A stretch of DNA of 64,000 bases from assembly GCA_958367245.1 (NCBI GenBank), contig CATXEA010000017.1:1-64000 (forward strand), written 5' to 3'. The notes under the pieces were generated by a model, which did no database searches, had not been told where the DNA came from, and saw only the letters and a list, made by a program, of their open reading frames with translations. Of this stretch, positions 34,034 through 40,803 are shown piece by piece; positions within the stretch are counted from its first letter, which is position 1, and every line of letters begins with the position of its first letter. The translations under genes and the position numbers were made by a program. Origin of the DNA: an uncultured Blautia sp. (GTDB lineage: Bacteria; Bacillota; Clostridia; Lachnospirales; Lachnospiraceae).

Positions 34034-34690
34034 CTATGCTTCTTGATACAGAATTGGTTTTAAGCGATCATATATTTCTAACCCTTGTTTTCTTCCAAAT
34101 CTATGCAAGGAACTCAGATAAATTATTTTCTTGTTTTCTCCATTTTCTAACAAATCCTGTATTTCACTCAGTCTGTCCGCAAATATGGTACTTCCAAATA
34201 TTTGTTTTAGAACCTCCTGCAGCCTTTTCCGTTCTTCATATTTTGCCTGAAAAATATTTATATCAACCCCGTTCAGTTTATTTTTCAAACATTTCACTCT
34301 TTCACTGTTGTCATTACTTGCAATCAAACTTCTTTCAATAGAGGGTGACAAAATCATTTTTTTAGTTGCTGGCAGTCTTATATCCCAATAGTCACGAACT
34401 GCATGAAATCCCTGATCTTTACTGATAATAGCTACTCTATCATCATGACCCTTCCCATAGAACTCGCCAACTCTGGTAGCAATATAGAAATCCAATCCAT
34501 TCTTTCCGGTTTTAACCAATTTGCATGTATCAAACTTGCATCCGGACTGTTCTATTTCTTCCAGATAACGACTTTCACAGCTATGTGCCGCTGAACTAAA
34601 AAACAATGTCAGATAATCATTTTTATCCAGGTAGTCAGCACCTCTTAGTCCATTACTCCTTACATTTTCAAAATCCACTAAAAAATACAT
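34034..34690 (-). CDS. PIN-like (NYN-type) domain protein, probable RNase
   Basis: The 218-aa protein opens MYFLVDFENVRSNGL, the first acidic motif of PIN/NYN nucleases. It continues with VKTGKNGLDFYIATRVGEF (second Asp) and RVAIISKDQGFHAVRDYW (third Asp). These three acidic positions would bind the catalytic metal for RNA cleavage. The C-terminal 80 residues are helical. It lies 5 bp after the vWA gene with which it should be co-transcribed. Function by family is RNA cleavage; the target is unknown. Absence of an obvious antitoxin argues against a simple VapBC pair. Confidence 0.75.
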   Translation of the reverse strand: MYFLVDFENVRSNGLRGADYLDKNDYLTLFFSSAAHSCESRYLEEIEQSGCKFDTCKLVKTGKNGLDFYIATRVGEFYGKGHDDRVAIISKDQGFHAVRDYWDIRLPATKKMILSPSIERSLIASNDNSERVKCLKNKLNGVDINIFQAKYEERKRLQEVLKQIFGSTIFADRLSEIQDLLENGENKKIIYLSSLHRFGRKQGLEIYDRLKPILYQEA

Positions 34691-34695
34691 GACTA

Positions 34696-35364
34696 CTACC
34701 CTCTTTTCTGTCTGTTACTTTTTTCATGGTATTCCTCAATTTCATCCTTCCAGTCATCTTCCCAAAAATCTTCTGTTGCATCACAAATGACCGCTTTACT
34801 CAATGCGTTACCAACTGCCCTGAAATTAACTGCAATACCCTTGGAATCATTCTCATATGTCACAGATCTGTTTCTGGCAATCCCTATCTTCTCAGCTTCT
34901 CTTCCCGCATCAATATTGGCACCCAGGAACAAAAACTCCCATCCACATTCTTTTTTTGCTTCTATCTTTCGCCTGATCTGCTCCTGTGTGAAATGTTCAC
35001 TGGAATTTTCTAATCCATCCGTAGTAATGACAAATATGATTTTTCCTGCCCGGTGATCTTTTGGGAGATGCTTCTGTACGTTTTCCATTTTCTCGATGGC
35101 AGTTCCTACTGCATCTAATAAAGCTGTGCATCCACGAACAAAGTATTCTTTTTCTGTAAGCGGTTCAATAATTTCCACCGGAAATCTGTCATGAATGAGA
35201 TCCACCTCATCATCGAATAGAATCGTAGTCACATTCACTTTCTTTTCCTGTAACTTTTGCTTTGCAATCATGCCATTAAAGCCGTCAATGGTATCACTTT
35301 CCAATCCGCCCATAGAGCCACTTCTGTCCAAAATAAAAACCAACTCAGTTAATTCTGTATTCAT
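34696..35364 (-). CDS. von Willebrand factor A domain protein, second copy in island
   Basis: This 222-aa protein is a stand-alone vWA domain: MIDAS motif FILDRSGSMGG (DxSxS), the Thr region RGCTALLDAVG and VITTDGLENSS. After the domain a short acidic tail includes FWEDDWKDEIEEYH. It leads a three-gene operon with a PIN-like protein and a zinc-ribbon membrane protein, behind a TAAAAT -10 and the palindromic operator. AAGGAGG is the ribosome binding site. It is distinct from the vWA gene at 3048-3824, which belongs to the kinase operon. Confidence 0.85.
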   Translation of the reverse strand: MNTELTELVFILDRSGSMGGLESDTIDGFNGMIAKQKLQEKKVNVTTILFDDEVDLIHDRFPVEIIEPLTEKEYFVRGCTALLDAVGTAIEKMENVQKHLPKDHRAGKIIFVITTDGLENSSEHFTQEQIRRKIEAKKECGWEFLFLGANIDAGREAEKIGIARNRSVTYENDSKGIAVNFRAVGNALSKAVICDATEDFWEDDWKDEIEEYHEKSNRQKRG

Positions 35365-35398
35365 GTGATTTCCTCCTTAAAAACTTGTTATTAATCAC

Positions 35399-35442
35399 AT
35401 TTTATCTACAGAACCAATTGAGTTGGTCGCCTGTCAGGTGAC
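35399..35442 (-). promoter_or_regulatory. promoter with palindromic operator, copy 2 (vWA-PIN operon)
   Basis: GTCGCCTGTCAGGTGAC (35426-35442) is a near-perfect palindrome. On the minus strand it ends exactly 21 bp before TAAAAT (35399-35404), which serves as -10 for the gene starting at 35364. No -35 consensus is present; the palindrome would be centred near -42. Confidence 0.72.
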
Positions 35443-35461
35443 ATTGCACCATAGTATTTTG

Positions 35462-36097
35462 TTAGAACACCGGTTGCCCATACGCATCCAGCACATCATT
35501 GATTTCAAACATATCATAAATCTTGTTCTGTAAGAAATATGCTACGATAATATCTGTTTTTGAACTTCTGGACAATGCAAAACCAGCACTTGCCAGTAAA
35601 TCTTTCGCTTCATCCAATGATAATTCCAATGCTATTGTAAAAGCCAGCACTGTTTTTTTATTCGGAACATAATTAACGTCTTTCCGGATTTTTGAAAAAT
35701 GTCGACGATCCACATACGCCTTTGTATATGCTTCTGAATCTGTCATACCGCGCTCATCAATCATACGAAGCAATCTCTGTGAAAATGTTTCCTCTAGCTG
35801 ATTCATCAGATTATCAATGTTTCTGTTTACTGACATTGTAGAAAACATACCTTTTTGGAGTTTCGTCTTCTGCATCGTTGAAACATCAAATTCTTCCGAA
35901 GCCGATTCTTCGGTCTGACTATTCTCCAGAATCTGCTGATCCTGCAATGCCTTTTTCTCGGCTCTCTTTTTCCTGAATCTTGTTATTCTATCAAAAATGG
36001 ATTTCATTTCCTTATCCATCTTGATATCATCCTTCACTGGTTCATAATATTTATCTATGTATTTTCCTACTTCATCTATCAGCTTTTGATCTGCCAT
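35462..36097 (-). CDS. protein with C-terminal HTH-like domain, unknown function
   Basis: I take the ATG at 36095-36097 (MADQKLIDEVGKYIDKYYEP), which follows AAAGGCGGC; an ATG 21 nt upstream is possible. The 211-aa protein has a charged N-terminal helix, a variable Gln/Glu/Ser-rich linker, and from about residue 100 a compact all-helical domain (FSQRLLRMIDERGMTDSEAY, then RRHFSKIRKDVNYVPNKKTV). This resembles a Cro/CI-like fold found at the C-terminus of many Firmicutes proteins, including macrodomain and kinase-associated ones. It may bind DNA or protein. It is encoded with the repeat protein behind one operator and is a local candidate for the regulator of the palindromes. Confidence 0.7.
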   Translation of the reverse strand: MADQKLIDEVGKYIDKYYEPVKDDIKMDKEMKSIFDRITRFRKKRAEKKALQDQQILENSQTEESASEEFDVSTMQKTKLQKGMFSTMSVNRNIDNLMNQLEETFSQRLLRMIDERGMTDSEAYTKAYVDRRHFSKIRKDVNYVPNKKTVLAFTIALELSLDEAKDLLASAGFALSRSSKTDIIVAYFLQNKIYDMFEINDVLDAYGQPVF

Positions 36098-36120
36098 ATC
36101 TTTGCCGCCTTTTATCATTC

Positions 36121-36435
36121 TTAATCGTCATAATGATTGAATCCACCCAAAAATCCCGGATTGCTATGCCCCTTCTTATGCCCCTTTTTATCATAATAGT
36201 TCACACCACCAAAAAATCCCGGACGGCTCTCACCTACTTTATGCCCATTATTATCGTAATGATTCATGCCTCCGAAGAAAGACGGAGAACTATGCCCAAT
36301 CTTCTTACCATTTGGATCATAATTATTCATACCGCCAAACAATCCCGGGCGGCTCTCGCCTACTTTTTTCCCGTTTGCATCATAATGGTTTATGGCTCCA
36401 AATAACCCTGGTCTGCTATATCCTTTTTTACTCAT
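36121..36435 (-). CDS. 21-residue tandem-repeat protein
   Basis: This 104-aa protein consists almost wholly of four and two-thirds copies of a 21-residue unit with pattern S-R-P-G-x-F-G-G-x-N-x-Y-D-x-x-G-x-K-x-G-(E/H), starting at residue 7. The Tyr-Asp-x-x-Gly-Lys core recalls YwqK/MORN-type beta-hairpin repeats. Units are close but not identical at the DNA level, so the array is old or under selection. Strong ribosome binding site GGGAGG. It leads a two-gene operon with the HTH-like protein. Function unknown; a small repeat scaffold or phosphoprotein-binding adaptor is possible. Confidence 0.75.
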   Translation of the reverse strand: MSKKGYSRPGLFGAINHYDANGKKVGESRPGLFGGMNNYDPNGKKIGHSSPSFFGGMNHYDNNGHKVGESRPGFFGGVNYYDKKGHKKGHSNPGFLGGFNHYDD

Positions 36436-36476
36436 AACGTCATCCTCCCGACTCTATTAGCCTCTTGTTTTATCTC

Positions 36477-36520
36477 ATAATAGCACACTTTTCTCACTTG
36501 GAAGTCGCATAACAGGCGAC
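36477..36520 (-). promoter_or_regulatory. promoter with palindromic operator, copy 3 (repeat-protein operon)
   Basis: GTCGCATAACAGGCGAC (36504-36520) lies, on the minus strand, exactly 21 bp upstream of TATTAT (36477-36482), the -10 for the gene starting at 36435. The leader is about 35 nt. As at the other two copies, no -35 hexamer is seen. Confidence 0.7.
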
Positions 36521-36575
36521 ATTCTCCTATCGCATTTACAAACATTATACCATTTATATTTCTTCCGACAATACT

Positions 36576-36616
36576 CAAAAAAGCCGGAAGTCACTATGAT
36601 ATGCGTGACCTCCGAC
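36576..36616 (-). terminator. intrinsic terminator of the 232-aa gene
   Basis: On the minus strand the sequence reads a GC-rich arm with GGAGGTCAC, a loop and GTGACTTCCGGC, followed by TTTTTT. It lies just downstream of the stop at 36631 and separates that gene from the repeat-protein operon. Confidence 0.75.
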
Positions 36617-36630
36617 TCGTTCTGCTTATT

Positions 36631-37329
36631 CTACACTGTCCTTACACCCAAATCAGCCCCTCTCTCCGGTTTATTATCTGCTTTTGCAGTATCTTTAACT
36701 ACTGTATTCGCTACGATGCCTGCTCTTGGCACAGCTTCACTGCCCTCATTTCTTTCCGTCACCTGCTGTTCTCGCCTTTCCTTTACACCGCTTTCTTCCA
36801 GATTACAGAAACTCTGAAGATACAGAAGCACCTGATTCTGCATATCTGTCAGGTCTTCCATATACTTCTGAAATTCTTCATTGCCTTTACCTTTCTGATA
36901 GCTGAGCCAACTTTCATCCGTCAACTTCATTTCATTTTGCATTTTTAACTGGCTGATAATACCGCCATTTCCGGTGCCAATATCAATTTTGCCTTTAAAA
37001 CTCTGCAATATTTGGTCGTCTTTTTCAGCATAATATACTGTAAAAAACAGCTTTGCCGTCATTGTTGATTCATTGGTTTTTGGATTACGGTCAGCATACC
37101 ATGCTTTATCCTGTTCTACGATTCGGGAATCCAGGTCAAATAACTTTTGACATCTTGAGTTCATAAATTCACTTTTCTCACAATAATTCACATACACCAT
37201 CAGTTCCATATCTTTCGGAAGCTCAAGTTCATAGGTTTTCAGCCTCTCAATCGATACTCCGGCACGAACAGACTGATCGCATTCTTCATCACCGATATCT
37301 TTCAAATTTTTAAGTAGTTGTATAAGCAT
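36631..37329 (-). CDS. hypothetical protein, 232 aa, start inside IS debris
   Basis: The predicted protein starts MLIQLLKNLKDIGDEECDQS, then a beta-rich domain (LELPKDMELMVYVNYCEKSE, with KLFFTVYYAEKDDQ) and ends in a charged, disordered tail. I cannot name the family with confidence; similar sequences occur near mobile elements in Clostridia. The ATG and the first codons lie in sequence that also encodes the end of a truncated IS3 OrfB, so the native 5' end may have been replaced by the insertion. The gene ends in a good terminator. Confidence 0.55.
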   Translation of the reverse strand: MLIQLLKNLKDIGDEECDQSVRAGVSIERLKTYELELPKDMELMVYVNYCEKSEFMNSRCQKLFDLDSRIVEQDKAWYADRNPKTNESTMTAKLFFTVYYAEKDDQILQSFKGKIDIGTGNGGIISQLKMQNEMKLTDESWLSYQKGKGNEEFQKYMEDLTDMQNQVLLYLQSFCNLEESGVKERREQQVTERNEGSEAVPRAGIVANTVVKDTAKADNKPERGADLGVRTV

Positions 37330-37565
37330 TGGGGCAGATATTGAAGCGGCGTAAAAGCCATCTTACTCCGAATATGTCGTGATATTTTTGAATAAACCGA
37401 TAAGCCGTCAATCGAGTTCCTTCGCAAAGAATGCCGCTGCTTTTTTAGAAAGAGGTTTTCCTTTTTCACTTCTTCCAGTTCTTTCTTTAAATGCAAAATC
37501 TCTTTCATAGAGTCAAAATCTTTTTGGGCTTCGGGATTAGATTGGCATTCTTCTAATTTCAAACG
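37330..37565 (-). mobile_element. IS3-family transposase remnant (end of OrfA, start of OrfB)
   Basis: On the minus strand the frame gives the C-terminal coiled coil of an IS3 OrfA (ILHLKKELEEVKKENLFLKK), then AAAFFAKELD-stop in a neighbouring frame across an A-run. An OrfB N-terminus follows (TAYRFIQKYHDIFGVRWLL) and breaks off near FNICPNAY. Both ORFs are truncated and out of register, and no inverted repeat is recognisable. It abuts the end of a fic fragment on one side and a hypothetical gene on the other. Confidence 0.8.
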
Positions 37566-37578
37566 AACTATTTTCTTT

Positions 37579-37992
37579 TTAAATTCGCCACAAATCTTCC
37601 GTCTTAAACACGTAATAGCCTTCATAGTAATAACTGTGATCAATACCCTTCATATAGATTTCTCGATCATTTACATTATCCGTAAGAGCATTTTTCAAAA
37701 GGAATTTAATTTCGATATCTTTAATAGGGCTTCGCTCCATTGCAAGCAGATAATCCTCTTTATCTACCTTACTCCAGTCAACCACATAGCCAATTTCTTT
37801 TTTCAACATCATATCAAGCCATATTCTCGTACTTCTCCCATTTCCTTCTCTAAACGGATGAGCTACATTCATTTCTACATATTTTTCTACAATTTCATCA
37901 AAGGTTGACTGAGGCATTTTATCTATGCTCTCCAGTGCTGCTTCCAAATACATTAGCGGAGCAAATCGAAAATTCCCTTTTGATATATTGAC
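37579..37992 (-). pseudogene. Fic/DOC-family protein, 5'-truncated
   Basis: The fragment begins within the family (VNISKGNFRFAPLMYLEAAL) and contains the full catalytic motif AHPFREGNGRSTRIW, so the active site for AMP transfer is intact. The N-terminal 70-80 residues, including any inhibitory helix, are missing: just upstream the frame is closed by TGA. The C-terminus (YYYEGYYVFKTEDL) is close to normal. An internal ATG at 37951-37953 could still start a 124-aa protein but has no clear ribosome binding site. Confidence 0.8.
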
Positions 37993-38193
37993 TTTGCATA
38001 ATTTACCTCATATTCTTCATGCGATTACATTTTCCGTCACAAGTTTATTATTGTAAGTATACCATAACATTTGCAATAAATTCAATTTTTCGTGAAGCAT
38101 TTTAGGTACAATTAATAAATTGATTTTTATACCCGTTTTATGTATTTTATGATATACTTTGTATGAATATAAAAACTGCCTAAGGAGGAGAAC

Positions 38194-38805
38194 ATGAAAC
38201 CTATTCTTATTGGTATAGCAGGCGGTACAGGATCAGGTAAATCAACCTTTACCAACCGAATCAAAGATGCTTTTGGAGATCGAGTTTCCATACTCTATCA
38301 TGACAACTATTACAAAGCGCATGATGAAATGCCTTTTGAAGAAAGAAAAAAGCTCAACTATGATCATCCGGATGCTTTTGACACGGAGCTGCTCATTGAA
38401 CATATAAAGGCACTTAAATCAGGACAAAGCATTATTTGTCCTACATATGACTATTCCCAACATAATCGTGCTAAAAACACTATTACCGTTGAGCCAAGAA
38501 AAGTTATTCTTATCGAAGGTATCCTTACACTTTGTGACAGCCGTTTAAGAGATCTTATGGATATTAAGATATTTGTAGATGCGGATGCTGATGAGCGAAT
38601 CTTAAGACGAGTACTTCGTGATACAAAGGAAAGAGGAAGAGATATAGAAAATATCATAGACCAGTACCTTACTACTGTTAAGCCCATGCATTATTTATAT
38701 GTAGAACCAACCAAAAGTTACGCAGATTTAGTCGTAAACAGCGGACTTAATAATGTCGCATTTGAGGTTATGAAGACCAAAATCGAAGATCTTCTGAAAG
38801 AATAA
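38194..38805 (+). CDS. udk: uridine kinase
   Basis: The 203-aa product has the P-loop IGIAGGTGSGKSTF at the start, the nucleoside-binding YHDNYYKAHDEMPFEER segment and the lid-like RRVLRDTKERGRDIENII. It phosphorylates uridine and cytidine in pyrimidine salvage. AAGGAGG precedes the ATG and a TATACT -10 lies at about 38154. The gene is complete and is the first clearly chromosomal core-type gene to the right of the island, on the opposite strand to its neighbours. A GC-rich hairpin (38847-38864) follows it. Confidence 0.93.
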   Translation: MKPILIGIAGGTGSGKSTFTNRIKDAFGDRVSILYHDNYYKAHDEMPFEERKKLNYDHPDAFDTELLIEHIKALKSGQSIICPTYDYSQHNRAKNTITVEPRKVILIEGILTLCDSRLRDLMDIKIFVDADADERILRRVLRDTKERGRDIENIIDQYLTTVKPMHYLYVEPTKSYADLVVNSGLNNVAFEVMKTKIEDLLKE

Positions 38806-38846
38806 AACAGAGGAGTCTGTTACTTTAATGGTGAAAGTCAGAACAA

Positions 38847-38864
38847 CGGGCGGATTCCCGCCCG
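38847..38864 (+). terminator. GC-rich hairpin after uridine kinase
   Basis: CGGGCGG (38847-38853) and CCGCCCG (38858-38864) form a 7-bp stem with a 4-nt loop about 45 bp after the udk stop. The T-run expected of an intrinsic terminator is weak, so it may be only part of one. Confidence 0.45.
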
Positions 38865-38935
38865 CTCTTGACATACGATTTTGTAACTGTATTATATACA
38901 AAGCAAAGCCTTATTTCATATTACAGGAGTCCTCC

Positions 38936-39457
38936 TTATATGCAGTATCCTTTTACTCTATCATATGTCCTCCGCACATCTGAGCTGAACAAAACAAAAC
39001 GCACAATTTCAATTTTCCTAGGATTCTGGGTACAGAAATCTTTCACTGTTTTGACAGCAATCGTTGCCGCTTTATCCACTGGATAGCCGTAAACACCTGT
39101 TGAAATAGCTGGGAATGCAATCGTCTTTATCCCATTCTCCACTGCACACTGCAAGGAATTACGGTAAGCATTTTCCAAAAGCTTTTCCTCTCCATTATTT
39201 CCACCATGCCAAATCGGTCCAACTGTATGAATCACGTATTTACAAGGCAGCTTATATGCCTTTGTAATCTTAGCTTCGCCGGTTTTACACCCATGTAATG
39301 TGCGGCATTCGGCCAAGAGTTCTGGTCCTGCTGCACGATGAATGGCACCATCTACACCTCCACCACCAAGCAGACTGTTATTTGCTGCATTTACAATTGC
39401 CTCCAGATCGTCAACCTTTGTAATATCTCCCTGTACTGTCTGTATACAAAAATTCAT
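38936..39457 (-). CDS. macrodomain protein, O-acetyl-ADP-ribose deacetylase type
   Basis: The 173-aa protein is a single macrodomain: VQGDITKVDDLEAIVNAANN, SLLGGGGVDGAIHRAAG, and AISTGVYGYPVDKAA give the ADP-ribose pocket. The Asn and Asp of the NAAN and GGVDGAI motifs fit hydrolysing members that remove ADP-ribose from proteins or deacetylate O-acetyl-ADP-ribose. It is followed closely upstream by a histidine phosphatase gene (3 bp apart), so the two are probably co-transcribed. Confidence 0.9.
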   Translation of the reverse strand: MNFCIQTVQGDITKVDDLEAIVNAANNSLLGGGGVDGAIHRAAGPELLAECRTLHGCKTGEAKITKAYKLPCKYVIHTVGPIWHGGNNGEEKLLENAYRNSLQCAVENGIKTIAFPAISTGVYGYPVDKAATIAVKTVKDFCTQNPRKIEIVRFVLFSSDVRRTYDRVKGYCI

Positions 39458-39460
39458 GGA

Positions 39461-40012
39461 CTACGCCTCCCTGAAATCATACCGAATCACCGCACAGTTC
39501 TTCACTCCCCATGCAGCATATTCTTCGTTGGTCATGTCTGTGAAGTATGACTGTACCACTCTGGCGATTCCGTTATGTGCAACCAGAATATAAGTTTTTT
39601 CATCAGATTCTGCCTTAATGTCATCGAGCAGATTATAGATTCTCTGTGCCAGACGAAGTGTAGATTCACCACCCTCATGGCTGCAGGCAAAATATTCCTT
39701 GGCTTTCTTAAAGTCCAGCCCGTCACGAGGCGTAGACTCCCATTTGCCAAAATTCTGCTCAATCAATCTTGGTTCTACTCTGCATGGGATTCCTGTCATT
39801 TCGGAGATTAGCCGGGCTGTATCTGCAGCTCGACTAAGAGGTGAGTATAATATTTCATCTGCCTTAATTCCCTCTGCAATAATCCTGCGTCCGGTTTCCC
39901 GAGCCTGTTCGCGTCCATATTCTGTAAGCGGACTGTCGGTAGTCCCGCAAATTTTATTTTCCACATTCCACACTGTCTGTCCGTGGCGAACAAAATAAAA
40001 ATGTCCCATCAT
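39461..40012 (-). CDS. histidine phosphatase family protein
   Basis: The 183-aa protein starts MMGHFYFVRHGQTVWNVENK, with the catalytic RHG motif, and has the conserved Glu/His region (YSPLSRAADTARLI and VAHNGIARVV). This is the phosphoglycerate mutase-like fold, usually a small phosphatase acting on sugar phosphates or nucleotides. It lies in a minus-strand cluster of small genes (ArsC-like, this gene, macrodomain). Confidence 0.9.
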   Translation of the reverse strand: MMGHFYFVRHGQTVWNVENKICGTTDSPLTEYGREQARETGRRIIAEGIKADEILYSPLSRAADTARLISEMTGIPCRVEPRLIEQNFGKWESTPRDGLDFKKAKEYFACSHEGGESTLRLAQRIYNLLDDIKAESDEKTYILVAHNGIARVVQSYFTDMTNEEYAAWGVKNCAVIRYDFREA

Positions 40013-40016
40013 TCAC

Positions 40017-40358
40017 TCATTTCCATCCCTTCCAAATATCCGGCTGATACCCTACTGTTGCCTGCTTCCCATTACGAACAACAGGAATTTTGATAATCTT
40101 TTGATTTTCCAGAATCTTTTCAACTTTATCCTCCTCAGCAATATAAGTAATCAGCGCAAGAAAATCCTTATCCTTACAATTCTGATCAATCAGCTTCCGG
40201 TATCCGCCAACAGACTGACAAACAGAATTAAATTCCCCTTTACTCATGCCTTTTTCCTTCATATCGATAAACTGCGCCTTGATTCCGCGCTCCTTAAAAT
40301 ACCGTTCCGCTTTTTTTGTATCAAAATCCTTCTTGCTTCCAAAAATCTGTATATTCAT
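40017..40358 (-). CDS. ArsC/Spx-family protein lacking the redox cysteine
   Basis: The 113-aa protein has the thioredoxin-like fold of arsenate-reductase-related proteins: MNIQIFGSKKDFDTKKAERYF at the start and IPVVRNGKQATVGYQPD near the end. Where the family has a catalytic Cys or CxxC, this one reads GSKKDFDTKKAE with no cysteine. It is therefore not expected to reduce arsenate and may be a degenerate or regulatory member. A CysXXCys-containing 76-aa gene lies 8 bp upstream. Confidence 0.8.
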   Translation of the reverse strand: MNIQIFGSKKDFDTKKAERYFKERGIKAQFIDMKEKGMSKGEFNSVCQSVGGYRKLIDQNCKDKDFLALITYIAEEDKVEKILENQKIIKIPVVRNGKQATVGYQPDIWKGWK

Positions 40359-40366
40359 AAACCCTC

Positions 40367-40597
40367 CTACATTGCACAGCTTCTGCCGTTTTCTTTATCC
40401 ATATTTCCCTTAATATAACGAGCATTAAATTCCATATTGATTTCACGAATTTCCTTTTTCCCGTCTATGTACTCCTGATACATTTCTGCAAGTCCGGCCA
40501 TGCAGCCGTCGCAGTTTGCCGCTATATTTCCAAGGGATTCCGCAACAATCTGCTGCCTTTCTTCTTTTGTTGTATCTTTAATCAAATATCCTGCCAT
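40367..40597 (-). CDS. small conserved-looking protein with CDGC motif, 76 aa
   Basis: The protein reads MAGYLIKDTTKEERQQIVAE, then a central NCDGCMAGLAEM with a Cys-x-x-Cys pair and a helical, charged end. I do not recognise a named family. It starts the ArsC-like/phosphatase/macrodomain gene cluster. The cysteine pair could bind a metal or provide the redox site that its ArsC-like neighbour lacks; this is speculation from context. Confidence 0.65.
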   Translation of the reverse strand: MAGYLIKDTTKEERQQIVAESLGNIAANCDGCMAGLAEMYQEYIDGKKEIREINMEFNARYIKGNMDKENGRSCAM

Positions 40598-40728
40598 AAT
40601 TTCTTACCTCTTATTTCTTCAGCCTCATAACACAGCTATTTTCCAGATATATTACCAAAATTATACCTTTTCTGAATCATTCTTTCAACAAAAAATCCTG
40701 CGCCAATATCATACCAACTATCCGGATA

Positions 40729-40762
40729 CAAAAACAAGCAAGCCCGAAAGCCTGCCTGCTCT
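40729..40762 (-). terminator. intrinsic terminator after the MerR/TipA gene
   Basis: On the minus strand AGCAGGC...GCTTGCT forms a stem with one wobble around a CTTTCGG loop, followed by TGTTTTTG. It lies about 40 bp after the stop at 40804. Confidence 0.6.
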
Positions 40763-40803
40763 GTTTCACACTATTCATCTTAAATTGTTTAATTTTCTAT
40801 TAC

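Noticed and set aside
34034..34690. VapC-type toxin of a toxin-antitoxin pair
   Set aside because: The PIN-like motifs are of the LVDFENV type, the protein is long for VapC and no small antitoxin gene precedes it; it sits in an operon with vWA and zinc-ribbon genes.
37302..37643. 113-aa ORF overlapping the fic fragment
   Set aside because: Its middle is the end of an IS3 OrfA and its end is out-of-frame OrfB sequence, so it is transposon debris, not a gene.
38847..38864. Strong intrinsic terminator after udk
   Set aside because: The stem is good but there is no real T-run, so it is only listed with low confidence.
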